64,000 nt of DNA from Clostridia bacterium (lineage in GTDB: Bacteria; Bacillota; Clostridia; Oscillospirales; SIG627). The position numbers and the translations under genes were made by a program. The stretch spans positions 1 through 64,000 of the forward strand of contig JAFSGN010000016.1 in the NCBI GenBank assembly GCA_017440805.1, written 5' to 3'. Of the stretch, positions 41,141-50,588 are shown piece after piece. How positions within the stretch are numbered: position 1 is the stretch's first letter; each line of letters opens with the position of its first letter. Under the pieces are notes generated by a model. That model made no database searches. It was given only the letters and a program-made list of their open reading frames with translations, and was not told the DNA's origin.

Positions 41141-43771
41141 ATGACAAACTCAAAACGCATTATGGCAATGCTTTTTGCCGTAATTATCAGTGCTTTCGCT
41201 ATCGTATCAGCGGTCGCTTTTACTGATGTAAAAGTTGATGATGACGCGTTCGAAGCAATCAGCACTCTTAATGCGCTGGGAGTAATACACGGAAAAACTG
41301 AAACCGAATACGCTCCCGACGACCTTGTAACCCGTGAGGAAATGGCAGCACTTGTTTACAGACTTTATACCACGCAATCCCATGAGCACGGGCAAAACTA
41401 CACTCCGTTTATCGACCTTACAGACCCTTTTTACAACACTATGATTTCATGGTGTTTTGACCAGGGCGTTGTAAACGGAACAACACCCACCACATTTGAA
41501 CCGAAAGAGAATATCTCCTACCAGGATGCACTCACCATGGCAACAAGACTTTTAGGCTACAAAGATCTTTCCTATCCGCTGGGCTACATAAGCAAGGCCC
41601 GCATTATAGGACTCACCAAAGGTCTTGAATCCATCTCCTTTGACAAACTCCTCACAAGAGCAGAAATTGCACAAATTTTGTACAACGCTCTCGAGGCACC
41701 TTCCGCACAGGAAGTAAAAGAAACCACTATATATGAAGGTTTCCCCATAACAACCACCCGTCCTTTCACTATAGCAGAAGATATTTACAGTTTCAAGAAA
41801 ACAACCTATCAGATTGTCGGCACAGAAAACTTTAATCTCGAGGGCTACAGAAAGTCCGGTTACGAAAACGGCTACTATCTTGCAGCAGTTGACGCAAAAG
41901 GAAATGTTTCCTCTTCTGCAGTTTACTATGACTTTGATGACTTGGGAATAAGCGAAGAAGTTAATTCAGATGACAACATTTTAGGTTACCTCAGAGTTAT
42001 GTCCAGAGGTGAAATCGGCGAGAAAGGCTCTATAGTTCTTGGTTCAGTTATTATTTCGGACCTTGACAGCAAAGCCGAAATCGAAATAGTATACGACCAG
42101 CCGGACAAATCCAGCACAAAACTCGTTAAAAATCCCGACTTCATTTCAGTTGACGGCAAGGATACCGATATTCACCAGATTCTCTACACTGTATCAGCAG
42201 GCGGTGTAATCTCTCCCCTTTCCGAAGAACTTGACCTTTCCGAAGCACACCCTGTTTTCTACAGTGAAAACGGAAAATATGTTCATAAGAGCATAGACTT
42301 TGACAACGACAAGAAGCACGATGCCATTATGATATTCGAAATGGCATTCAAGCAAATCAAAGATATTTCTTCCAAGGACAAATACACCTTTATAAACCCC
42401 GTAACATCTTCTTCCGACCCTGCAGTAGACATTGACGACATCATCTTTAACACCGAAGTAGAGAAAAAAGATTATGTGCTTGTTTACGACTACGGTAAAT
42501 TCACCGTTATCGAAGAAACCGTTGAACCTGAAATCACCAGCATTATCGGTAAAAAAGGCAGCGGCAGCAGCATAAAATACACTTTAGGCAACGGAAGTGT
42601 TGTAGGTTACGCAACCAAGAACAACCCTGTCACCAACATTGACAACACCGGCAAATCTCTCTCCATTGAAAACGAAGAAAAAGCAGTTTACATTGTAAAC
42701 GATATGATTCTCTATGTTTCCGGCGCCGATTCTATCGGTTATACTCCTTACACCTACGCCTTTATCATAAGCGAAGCAGATGAAGAAACATCCGTAGACC
42801 CTGAAACAGGTGCTATAGAAACAGTAAAGAACTTCATCGGACTTATCAACGGTAAGGCAGTTACACTCCCCATTTACGAGGATTACAATATATCAAATTA
42901 CGAAAAGAAACTCGTAACTGTAACCGGAGTTAAAAACGGCAAATACCTTCTCTCCCCTGAAATTCTCGTAAAAGATGCCGAATACGAACAGAAAGTCAGC
43001 GGTACACTCACCTATGACCAGTACACAGGCCTTTACAAGATTAACGGCAAATACTTCAACTTAGACTCCAACTCTGAAATTTATGTAACAAAGTACAGCG
43101 AAGAGGGCGAGTACGAAAGTGTTAAGCGTTACACATCAAGCAACATGCCCGCAAATGCATCAGGAACTGTTCAGACAGCAATTATCCGTAAAAATGACAA
43201 CAGTTCTGTATACACCATGGTAGTTGCATACCTGAAAGACAGCAAAGACTTTGCAGGTACAACAGAATACACAGGCAACCGACTTGTGCTTTCTCACGGC
43301 TCAAAACTTGAAGACGGAAAGAACCACAATGTATACGAAGTTCTCAACATGTTTACCGGCAAAATAGAAACTATTGTAGATGCACTTGATTCCGAGTCTG
43401 CAGGCGATTATTTCGAAGTTGGCTCCATCATCCGTCAGGCACCCAACGGAACTATATCTCTTGTTTCCGGTGCAGACGACAAGTTCTCCAGCCTTAACGA
43501 CAACACAGTAACCGGTATTGCTACTATAGGCGAAAACGGTGTATACAACGACAATGTTGTATTTATCGACGGCGCTGAAAGAAGCGTAGTTATAGGCGGT
43601 ATATCCATTTACAAACTCACAATAGACGAAAACAAAGAGTTTATTGTTGAAGAAGTTGATGCTCAGGAATTGCAGGGCCAGACTATCAGAACCCACACAT
43701 CCGCATCCAACAACTATAAAATGTCTTATGCAATTATTCTCCCTGAAGAATGGGTTGAAACAGAAGCATAA
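41141..43771 (+). CDS. Large S-layer-homology-domain surface protein
   Basis: The 876-residue protein has a signal peptide (about 1-27, ending near SAVA) and three SLH modules. These are at about 26-77 (VTREEMAALVYRLY), 85-145 (ISYQDALTMATRLLGY) and 148-190 (LTRAEIAQILYNAL), and they bind secondary wall polymers. The following 680 residues are a Lys/Asp/Ser/Thr-rich region of beta-strand character with no recognised catalytic motif. Length, a strong promoter, AGGAGG RBS and a terminator suggest an abundant envelope protein, possibly the S-layer protein itself. Start at 41141 is clear; earlier in-frame ATGs fall within the promoter/leader. Confidence 0.85.
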   Translation: MTNSKRIMAMLFAVIISAFAIVSAVAFTDVKVDDDAFEAISTLNALGVIHGKTETEYAPDDLVTREEMAALVYRLYTTQSHEHGQNYTPFIDLTDPFYNTMISWCFDQGVVNGTTPTTFEPKENISYQDALTMATRLLGYKDLSYPLGYISKARIIGLTKGLESISFDKLLTRAEIAQILYNALEAPSAQEVKETTIYEGFPITTTRPFTIAEDIYSFKKTTYQIVGTENFNLEGYRKSGYENGYYLAAVDAKGNVSSSAVYYDFDDLGISEEVNSDDNILGYLRVMSRGEIGEKGSIVLGSVIISDLDSKAEIEIVYDQPDKSSTKLVKNPDFISVDGKDTDIHQILYTVSAGGVISPLSEELDLSEAHPVFYSENGKYVHKSIDFDNDKKHDAIMIFEMAFKQIKDISSKDKYTFINPVTSSSDPAVDIDDIIFNTEVEKKDYVLVYDYGKFTVIEETVEPEITSIIGKKGSGSSIKYTLGNGSVVGYATKNNPVTNIDNTGKSLSIENEEKAVYIVNDMILYVSGADSIGYTPYTYAFIISEADEETSVDPETGAIETVKNFIGLINGKAVTLPIYEDYNISNYEKKLVTVTGVKNGKYLLSPEILVKDAEYEQKVSGTLTYDQYTGLYKINGKYFNLDSNSEIYVTKYSEEGEYESVKRYTSSNMPANASGTVQTAIIRKNDNSSVYTMVVAYLKDSKDFAGTTEYTGNRLVLSHGSKLEDGKNHNVYEVLNMFTGKIETIVDALDSESAGDYFEVGSIIRQAPNGTISLVSGADDKFSSLNDNTVTGIATIGENGVYNDNVVFIDGAERSVVIGGISIYKLTIDENKEFIVEEVDAQELQGQTIRTHTSASNNYKMSYAIILPEEWVETEA

Positions 43772-43785
43772 ACAATATATCAACC

Positions 43786-43819
43786 GAAAAACGGACAACA
43801 GATGTTGTCCGTTTTTTCT
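43786..43819. terminator. Bidirectional terminator after the SLH gene
   Basis: A 12-bp stem AAAACGGACAAC/GTTGTCCGTTTT with AGAT loop followed by TTCTTTT. It lies between the plus-strand SLH gene and the minus-strand AlgX-like gene. Confidence 0.88.
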
Positions 43820-43836
43820 TTTCAAAAGCAATAATA

Positions 43837-44994
43837 TTATTTCATAAAGTCAAACAGTACCGTATCAAATACCTCGGGATTATACATAACCATAACACAG
43901 TCAAAATCAAACTTTTCTGCATATTCGGTAGGCGCAGGCGAAGCACTGTCACGCAAATCAATCATGTGTATTTCGCTGACACAGGTTGACAAAAACGCAG
44001 CAAAAGGCAAAGAGAACGAATCTTTTATCAGCAGTATTTTTATACCGTTATTTACTTTGTTATTCTTAATTATCAGATTTCCATAGTCGTACTCAAAGTA
44101 TGATGCATGTTTATTTGCACTTTTGTCCGTACTGTCGAGTATAGACTGTTTTACGATTGCCTCGCGGAAATCACCCTGACGCATCGGATTATCAAGCGAA
44201 ACAATACCGTCATAAACAGTATAATCTGTTTCAAAATCGGGTGAAATGAAATCATAATCGTCATACCCGGCAATTGCTGAGCCTACCCGTCTGCCCAGTG
44301 AGCCGAGATAACTTTCAGGATAGGAAGTTACTTTATAATTTTCCAAATCGCGATAAAATCCGTCAGGGTCAATATCTAATCCGAAAATCCGGTTGAGATA
44401 GTCCGTCACTTCGCCATAAGCCCAAAAAGCAGTCTTGGTTGTCCAGTGATGGTCTGTGTTGTAAAACAAACTGTCTCTGTCAAGATTATCCTCAATTATA
44501 GACCTGCGTAAATCCAATGTGTTAATATTATTTTCTTTAAGTATTTCCAGCAGTTTATCACAGTCTTCGTTTGCATAATTCTCCCCGCCGTCAGGAAACA
44601 CTGTATATCCTTCAAGTTTTTTGTTGGGCGCCTGTATATATACAAACGGAATATCCCTCTCGTTCAGGAATGCTGAAAATTCAAGTACCTGTCCTGTTTC
44701 ATAAGAAATGTCCAAATGTGCCGCGGGAAAATGAAGTTTGCCGTGTGTGTCACGGATTATGTTTCCATATTCCGCGTCTTCTATAATGGTGGCTTTATTG
44801 CCTGTCGAAAGTCGTCTTGAGAGAGACCATACCTCAACAAAAAATTCTTTATTATAAAGTTTTTCAGTATAAACAGTTTCTATTTTTTTGGGTGAGAACG
44901 GCAAATTACTGAGTGTGGTACTTACAAAAAAGAATATTACTACTGCCAGAAAAAGAACAGATGCCACTACTTCCTTTGTAAAAAACTTTTTCAT
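43837..44994 (-). CDS. Second AlgX/AlgJ-like protein (DHHW family)
   Basis: The 385-residue paralogue of the protein at 6339-7550 shares IQAPNKKLxGYT, the NTDHHWTTKTAFWAYGE acid-base motif, SYLGSLGRRVG and the LLIKDSFSLPFAAF nucleophile motif. One N-terminal membrane segment. No MBOAT gene lies beside this copy, so it may share the MBOAT at 7562-9001 or have another partner. It lies 11 bases after corA on the same strand and may be co-transcribed with it. Confidence 0.8.
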   Translation of the reverse strand: MKKFFTKEVVASVLFLAVVIFFFVSTTLSNLPFSPKKIETVYTEKLYNKEFFVEVWSLSRRLSTGNKATIIEDAEYGNIIRDTHGKLHFPAAHLDISYETGQVLEFSAFLNERDIPFVYIQAPNKKLEGYTVFPDGGENYANEDCDKLLEILKENNINTLDLRRSIIEDNLDRDSLFYNTDHHWTTKTAFWAYGEVTDYLNRIFGLDIDPDGFYRDLENYKVTSYPESYLGSLGRRVGSAIAGYDDYDFISPDFETDYTVYDGIVSLDNPMRQGDFREAIVKQSILDSTDKSANKHASYFEYDYGNLIIKNNKVNNGIKILLIKDSFSLPFAAFLSTCVSEIHMIDLRDSASPAPTEYAEKFDFDCVMVMYNPEVFDTVLFDFMK

Positions 44995-45005
44995 TAATAC
45001 TCCGT

Positions 45006-45935
45006 CTAAAACATTTTCTTTCTTCCCAGTATAAATGCTACTATCCCTATTATAAGTGCCGAAACACCTACAGGGAACCAGAAACTCTGTGCTAAAGGAA
45101 TACCCTCAACATTCATTCCGAAAAATCCCGAAACAATAGTAGGTACAGACATTATTATTGTAATGGAAGCAAGAAGTTTCATAACAAGATTAAGATTATT
45201 TGACACAACAGATGCAAATGCGTCTATCATAACCGCAATAATTGAAGCATATATGTCCGCCATTTCTCTTGCTTGTCTGAACTCAATCATTACATCATCA
45301 AAAAGTTCTTCATCATCCTCGTAAAGTTTTATAAGTCTTCCTCTTTCCACTTTATGTAAAGTGGTTTCTATTGATTTCAGCGAGGTTTTAAAATATACAA
45401 GAGATTTTGACAGTTCCATCAACTGAATTATTTCCTGGTTTTTTGTCGGCTTGTTCAGTTGGTTTTCGATATATACCGTTATTTTATCAATTTGCTTAAG
45501 ATATTGAACATAGCGTGCCGCCAGAGCCAACATCATTTTCAGAAAGAAACGGCTTTTCAACGATGGGTTTATACTCTTGATTCTGCCCTCCGAAATATCT
45601 TTCAATACACTGTTTTCTTTCAGACTGACAGTGATAATATAATCGGTTGTAAAAACAACACCGATAGGAAAAGTAGAATAAGTTACCGAGCCGTTGTCGT
45701 CTTTTAACGCCACAGGAGCGTCAACAACCACGAGTGTCTTATCTTCGTCATTTTCAACGCGTCCCATTTCTTCTTCATCAAGTGCCGCACGGATATATTC
45801 CGCTTCAATCCCCGCAAGAGTGCATACAGAGTCAATCTCTTCATTGTCGGGATTCACCATATATATCCAGCAACCTTTTTTTGCTTCTTCAACCGTGTAA
45901 AGTTTTCCTTGTGTACATGTAAAAAAAGAAAGCAT
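45006..45935 (-). CDS. corA: CorA-family magnesium/divalent cation transporter
   Basis: The 309-residue protein has a cytoplasmic N-terminal domain, a long stalk helix and two C-terminal membrane helices. The pore signature is FFGMNVEG (GMN) after the first helix, with the RKKMF basic tail. It takes up Mg2+. Start at 45935 uses GGATGGAG upstream; an in-frame ATG at 45959 lacks an RBS. The 180-base spacer to ftsZ has a TATACT box near 46070 and several potential helices but no known metal-riboswitch core was recognised. Confidence 0.92.
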   Translation of the reverse strand: MLSFFTCTQGKLYTVEEAKKGCWIYMVNPDNEEIDSVCTLAGIEAEYIRAALDEEEMGRVENDEDKTLVVVDAPVALKDDNGSVTYSTFPIGVVFTTDYIITVSLKENSVLKDISEGRIKSINPSLKSRFFLKMMLALAARYVQYLKQIDKITVYIENQLNKPTKNQEIIQLMELSKSLVYFKTSLKSIETTLHKVERGRLIKLYEDDEELFDDVMIEFRQAREMADIYASIIAVMIDAFASVVSNNLNLVMKLLASITIIMSVPTIVSGFFGMNVEGIPLAQSFWFPVGVSALIIGIVAFILGRKKMF

Positions 45936-46118
45936 TTTTCTCCATCCTTTCATAGGCACAAAGGCATAGAGTCAAATGCTTTCACAAGTAGTGTTACGCA
46001 CCTGTCACCCTAAACCGATTGCCTTTTATTATCATAAAATCAAAACTCATAGAGCATAATCGCCCGGGTACCAAGTATAACACCTCAATTCTTTTTTATA
46101 AAATATCAGTTACACCAA

Positions 46119-47231
46119 TCAGCTGAAAAGATTTCCGTTTTTCTTTCCTGACTTAAGACTGTCAACAATAATATCTATATCGTCCCAGTCGCCCTCGCCT
46201 GAAAAGGGTTTAACTTCTGATTTTTCGTTTACTTCCTCGGAAACAGACTGTTCGGAAGAATCTGCAACCTCTTTCTTGTCAAAACCGGTTGCAACAACGG
46301 TTATCTTAATTTCATCTTCAAAGTTATTGTCAATAGCAACACCCCAGATGATAGTTGCATCACGCATAGCCTCTTTAGCAACAATATTGGACGCAATTTC
46401 GGTTTCTTCAAGACCGATGTCGGGTCCTGCTGTAATGTTAATGATAATAGCACGGGCACCGCTGATGGAAGTTTCAAGAAGCGGACTGGAAATAGCCATT
46501 TTTGCGGCAATTTCCGCTTTTTCTTTTCCTTTGCCGTATCCAACACCCATGTGTGCCAAGCCGGCGTCTTTCATTGCTGTTGTAACATCGGCGAAGTCAA
46601 GGTTAATAAACGCAGTATCGGTTACAAGTTCTGTAATGGATTTTACACCGTGAGAAAGTACACTGTCTGCTTCTTCAAAAGCATTGAGAAGTGTAATTCT
46701 TGTTTCAGAAATAAGTTTAAGTCTTTCGTTAGGTATAACGATAAGAGAGTCAACATTTTCACGGAGACGGGCAATACCCATTTCAGCCTGTTCCATACGC
46801 TTTTTACCTTCAAAGGCAAAAGGCTTTGTAACAACACCTACAGTAAGTATACCCATATCTCTTGCTGCTTTTGCAATTACGGGTGCTGCACCTGTTCCGG
46901 TACCGCCGCCCATACCGCATGTAATAAACAGCATATGTGCATCTTTGATGGAATTGATTACTTCTTCAAGAGTTTCTTCTGCTGCACGCTGACCGATTTC
47001 GGGGTTAGCGCCGGCGCCATGTCCTTTTGTTATTTTTTCGCCGATAACAATCTTATTTTCTGCAGCATTTTTTATAAGTGCAGCCTTATCGGTATTCACC
47101 GCCAGGAATTCAACACCCTGCATATTCTGGGCAATCATTCTGTTTATAGCGTTGTTTCCGCCGCCGCCTACACCAACTACCTTAATTTTTACTACCTCTG
47201 TAGTTATGGTATCGTTTGTATCGTATGCCAT
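46119..47231 (-). CDS. ftsZ: Cell division GTPase FtsZ
   Basis: The 370-residue tubulin homologue has GVGGGGNNAINRMI, the GTP-binding GGGTGTGAAPVIA and NLDFADV T7-loop region. It forms the division ring. The globular core is standard, but the C-terminal peptide, usually PxFLRxR-like for FtsA/SepF binding, reads WDDIDIIVDSLKSGKKNGN here. Start at 47231 uses AGGAGG; the longer frame is not supported. A 166-base gap separates it from ftsQ and no ftsA lies between them. Confidence 0.96.
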   Translation of the reverse strand: MAYDTNDTITTEVVKIKVVGVGGGGNNAINRMIAQNMQGVEFLAVNTDKAALIKNAAENKIVIGEKITKGHGAGANPEIGQRAAEETLEEVINSIKDAHMLFITCGMGGGTGTGAAPVIAKAARDMGILTVGVVTKPFAFEGKKRMEQAEMGIARLRENVDSLIVIPNERLKLISETRITLLNAFEEADSVLSHGVKSITELVTDTAFINLDFADVTTAMKDAGLAHMGVGYGKGKEKAEIAAKMAISSPLLETSISGARAIIINITAGPDIGLEETEIASNIVAKEAMRDATIIWGVAIDNNFEDEIKITVVATGFDKKEVADSSEQSVSEEVNEKSEVKPFSGEGDWDDIDIIVDSLKSGKKNGNLFS

Positions 47232-47397
47232 ATACAAAACCTCCTGTTTATTAAACCTCTTTATATTTAAAATCATAAAGAAAATATATCACGCCATATT
47301 ATATATGTTAATATTTTTTTATGAAAATTTCAAGCAATTGCAAAAAAATTTTAAAAAAGTTAACATTTTCTCTGAATATTTCTGCGTCTTATGTTGC

Positions 47398-48159
47398 TTA
47401 TTCTTCCAGTGTTATTATTGCGCGGTTGTTATTATTTATAGTAATTTTTCCTTTTTCCGACGGAAAATCTACCACAACCTTTTCGAGAATTTTTATTTTA
47501 TGTTCGATGCTCTCGTCGTCTCCTATATAAACATCAAACCTGCCGTCATAGTTCAAAATTATATTGAACCTGTCTCTGACATCAAGGAATTTGGTTTTTT
47601 TACTCAATCCGCAATCATCAAGAGTAGCATATATTGTGCTCGAAAGGTAGCCCTCCCTGGACTGTGAAAATTTCACCGGTTCTCCCACCATACATCTCTT
47701 GACGCCGCTTGTCCGGATTTCAATTTTATTCTCCGAATCTTTTATTCTACCCAGAACTTTCATATCGGAATTTATTGCATATCCGTCATTAAGCAACGGA
47801 ATATACATTGCCCCGTCTTGTTCCTCGACAGTTATCTCTATTGTTGAAGGAAATTTCTTTCTCACATCAACACGGCTTATATACGGATGCCTTGAATACA
47901 ATATTTTCTCCACCTCGGAATTGTTGCAGGTAAAAATACTTTCTCCCTTTTTCAGACCGGAGGTTTTTATCAACTCATTTTCGGTATAATATACGCTGGA
48001 ACTAATCACAATATCATTTATTACAAGGTATCTTGTTCCCAAAAAGTATGCTCCTACAAGCAGCAAAACAAGTGCAAGAAAAAAAATCATTACTTTCATT
48101 CTTGCACGCTGTTTTCGTGTGTATTGCTTCATCTGTTCCAGTGATTTGCCTTTTTTCAT
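47398..48159 (-). CDS. ftsQ: Cell division protein FtsQ/DivIB
   Basis: The 253-residue protein has a basic cytoplasmic tail (1-22), one membrane helix (about 23-42), a POTRA domain opening VINDIVISSSVYYTENEL and an FtsQ beta-domain (NILNYDGRFDVYIGD). It is a bitopic divisome component that recruits FtsL/FtsB. Its ATG overlaps the murG stop (4 bases). Confidence 0.88.
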   Translation of the reverse strand: MKKGKSLEQMKQYTRKQRARMKVMIFFLALVLLLVGAYFLGTRYLVINDIVISSSVYYTENELIKTSGLKKGESIFTCNNSEVEKILYSRHPYISRVDVRKKFPSTIEITVEEQDGAMYIPLLNDGYAINSDMKVLGRIKDSENKIEIRTSGVKRCMVGEPVKFSQSREGYLSSTIYATLDDCGLSKKTKFLDVRDRFNIILNYDGRFDVYIGDDESIEHKIKILEKVVVDFPSEKGKITINNNNRAIITLEE

Positions 48160-49256
48160 TTTTGTTCCGTCAGTTTTTTTATTATTTCATATATACGCTC
48201 CGAGGAATCTCTTATTGCCAGAGCATACATATTGTTTTCCATTGTTTTAAGTTTTTCATTGTCTGACAAAAGTCTGTCCACCATGTCAGATAAGGTTTCA
48301 CAGGTCAAATCTTTTTCTTCTATAAGTTCACAGGCACCGTGATTTTTAAGCACCAGAGCATTCTTATACTGATGGTTATTTGTAACATTGGGAGAAGGGA
48401 TAAGTATAGCCGGTTTTCCAAGCACCTGCAACTCTGCAAGAGTAATCGCACCTGCACGGCATATAACTATATCACTTGCCGCCATACGCTGAGGCATATC
48501 GTATATATAATCCAGTATTTCTGCGTTTGATATATCGGAAAGTGCCTTTATCTCCTGAGTCCGTCTTTCCCACTCATATCCGCCTATTGCGTGTGTATGG
48601 AAGACATTGTGTGATGCTGTATATTTTCTTATAAACTCAAGCACATTATTATTTATTTCTCTTGCACCGAGACTTCCTCCAAAGGAAAGTATGTACGGTC
48701 TTGCGTCCGGAACAAACTTTTCTCTGGCACTTTTTTTATCAACCGTAAGGACATCCGGAGAAACCGGATTTCCCACAAGAACTGTTTTGTCCTGATTTTC
48801 AATATACTGTGCCGATTCCCGAAAACTAATCATTACCTTGTCTACATACCGGGACAACATTTTTGTTGTAACTCCGGGAACAGCATTTTGCTCATGAATG
48901 GCAGTAGGTATTCCTGCTTTAGCCGCCGCTTTTACTATGGGCCAACTTGCATATCCGCCTGTGCCTATAACTATGTCGGGTTTAAACTCGTTCAGTATCT
49001 TTTTTGCTTTGATTGGCGAGGTGATTGCCTTGTATAATATGGGAATATTCTTTAATGTCGGCTTTCTTATAATCCCCTTTACATCAACATGATAAAGTTT
49101 AAATCCTTCGCGGGGAACAAGGCGGTTCTCCATTCCGTAGGGAGTCCCTACAAATGCAATTTGTGCATCAGGCTCAGATTTCAATATTTTCTTTGCAATT
49201 GACAGAGCAGGATTTATATGTCCTCCGGTTCCGCCACCACTTAAAAGTACACGCAT
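48156..49256 (-). CDS. murG: UDP-GlcNAc:lipid I N-acetylglucosaminyltransferase
   Basis: The 366-residue GT-B glycosyltransferase has the N-terminal LLSGGGTGGHINPAL glycine loop, GTGGYASWP, HEQNAVPG, and C-terminal FGGSLGA and CRAGAITLAEL. It makes lipid II on the inner membrane face. Confidence 0.96.
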   Translation of the reverse strand: MRVLLSGGGTGGHINPALSIAKKILKSEPDAQIAFVGTPYGMENRLVPREGFKLYHVDVKGIIRKPTLKNIPILYKAITSPIKAKKILNEFKPDIVIGTGGYASWPIVKAAAKAGIPTAIHEQNAVPGVTTKMLSRYVDKVMISFRESAQYIENQDKTVLVGNPVSPDVLTVDKKSAREKFVPDARPYILSFGGSLGAREINNNVLEFIRKYTASHNVFHTHAIGGYEWERRTQEIKALSDISNAEILDYIYDMPQRMAASDIVICRAGAITLAELQVLGKPAILIPSPNVTNNHQYKNALVLKNHGACELIEEKDLTCETLSDMVDRLLSDNEKLKTMENNMYALAIRDSSERIYEIIKKLTEQK

Positions 49257-49271
49257 ATTTTCTCCAAAATA

Positions 49272-50579
49272 TTATTTCTCTATATAAGAGTATTTCGAAA
49301 TATTCAGAACAAGTCCCATCTCAGCCATCAACACAATCAGGGCAGTACCTCCGTAGCTGAAGAAAGGCAACGGCACGCCTGTACTGGGGATAGAATTTGT
49401 CACAACCGCAATATTCAGAATTGTTTGTATTGCTATCTTACTTATAATTCCTATAACAACTATTTTGCTCCAGTTATCAGGGGCATTCATGGCTATTCTG
49501 TATCCTCTCCAGATGAAAACACAGAAAAGCAAGATTACAACTGTTGCAAAAATAAATCCCATTTCCTCACAAAGAATTGAAAAAATATAGTCATTCTGAG
49601 GTTCAGGCAGAAAAAGATGTTTTTGTCTGCTGTTTCCCAGACCAACGCCCCAGAGTCCTCCCGAACCTATGGCAAGTGTGGACTGATACGGCTGCCACGC
49701 ATTATTTCTCAATTCTGTCTCGGTCATTTGCTCAAAAGGTGTAAGCCAGGTTTGTATACGGCTCATGGCATGGGGCTTTATCAGAAAAAGAGCACCCATT
49801 CCAAGACCGCCCGCAAGGATTCCGGAACCAATCCATTTCCATGAACACTGTCCGAGAATCATCATAATAAGCGTTTCGAAAGCAATTATAATAAGTCCCG
49901 ACATATGAGGCTGCATTGCAAGTAATATCGCCGTAAATATCAGAAAAGCAAGATAAGGAAATATTCCTGTCCAGAATGTTTTCATTCTGTTCTGCGGACT
50001 TTTTATTCTGCGAAAAAAAGCGAACCGGCTTGTTTTACAATACGGATAAAACCGCGCATATATTCTTTTTGCCAACCAGTTGTCCTTGTTTTTATGTTTA
50101 ACATTATAATCGGCAAAATACATAACCAGGGTTACTTTTACAAACTCCGACGGCTGTACCTGTATGGGACCTAAATTTATCCATCTTGTAGCACCATTAT
50201 AATTTTCTCCTATAAACGGTACAAGGAGCAAAGTCAACAGAGAAAAATAGAAGATAAATTTCTGGATTTTCCTTACAAGGAAATAGTCGCCCCACAATGC
50301 AATTGCCGCCATTATTGCCATTCCGATTACTACAAATTTCAACTGTTTATTTACAAACAGGAAACTGTCACCGGCATATTTATTCTGCGCATAGGCATAA
50401 CTTGCCGAGCAAACCATTACCGTTCCTATACACAGCAAAAGGACAATAAACACCAGGAATATTCCATCCACATTGCTGCGAAGACGGGTTCTTTCTATTC
50501 TTACAATCTTTGTTTTCAGATTCCTGCGTTTCGGCGGTCTTACCTCCGCCTGTTTCTGAGTCTGTCGCCTGTTTTCCAT
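49272..50579 (-). CDS. ftsW: SEDS glycosyltransferase FtsW/SpoVE
   Basis: The 435-residue polytopic protein (10 membrane segments) with a basic N-terminal tail has SEDS landmarks GATRWINLGPIQVQPSEF, LAMQPHMSG, GGLWGVGLGNSRQKHLFLPEPQNDYIFSILCEE and VPLPFFSYGGTAL. It polymerises peptidoglycan with the PBP at 54458-56821. Located nine bases after mraY where murD is often found. Confidence 0.94.
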   Translation of the reverse strand: MENRRQTQKQAEVRPPKRRNLKTKIVRIERTRLRSNVDGIFLVFIVLLLCIGTVMVCSASYAYAQNKYAGDSFLFVNKQLKFVVIGMAIMAAIALWGDYFLVRKIQKFIFYFSLLTLLLVPFIGENYNGATRWINLGPIQVQPSEFVKVTLVMYFADYNVKHKNKDNWLAKRIYARFYPYCKTSRFAFFRRIKSPQNRMKTFWTGIFPYLAFLIFTAILLAMQPHMSGLIIIAFETLIMMILGQCSWKWIGSGILAGGLGMGALFLIKPHAMSRIQTWLTPFEQMTETELRNNAWQPYQSTLAIGSGGLWGVGLGNSRQKHLFLPEPQNDYIFSILCEEMGFIFATVVILLFCVFIWRGYRIAMNAPDNWSKIVVIGIISKIAIQTILNIAVVTNSIPSTGVPLPFFSYGGTALIVLMAEMGLVLNISKYSYIEK

Positions 50580-50588
50580 GGCATCCCC

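Noticed and set aside
47281-47330. Dedicated ftsZ promoter (TATAAT at about 47298-47303, minus strand)
   Set aside because: The -10 is good but no acceptable -35 lies 16-18 bases upstream; left as a possibility only.
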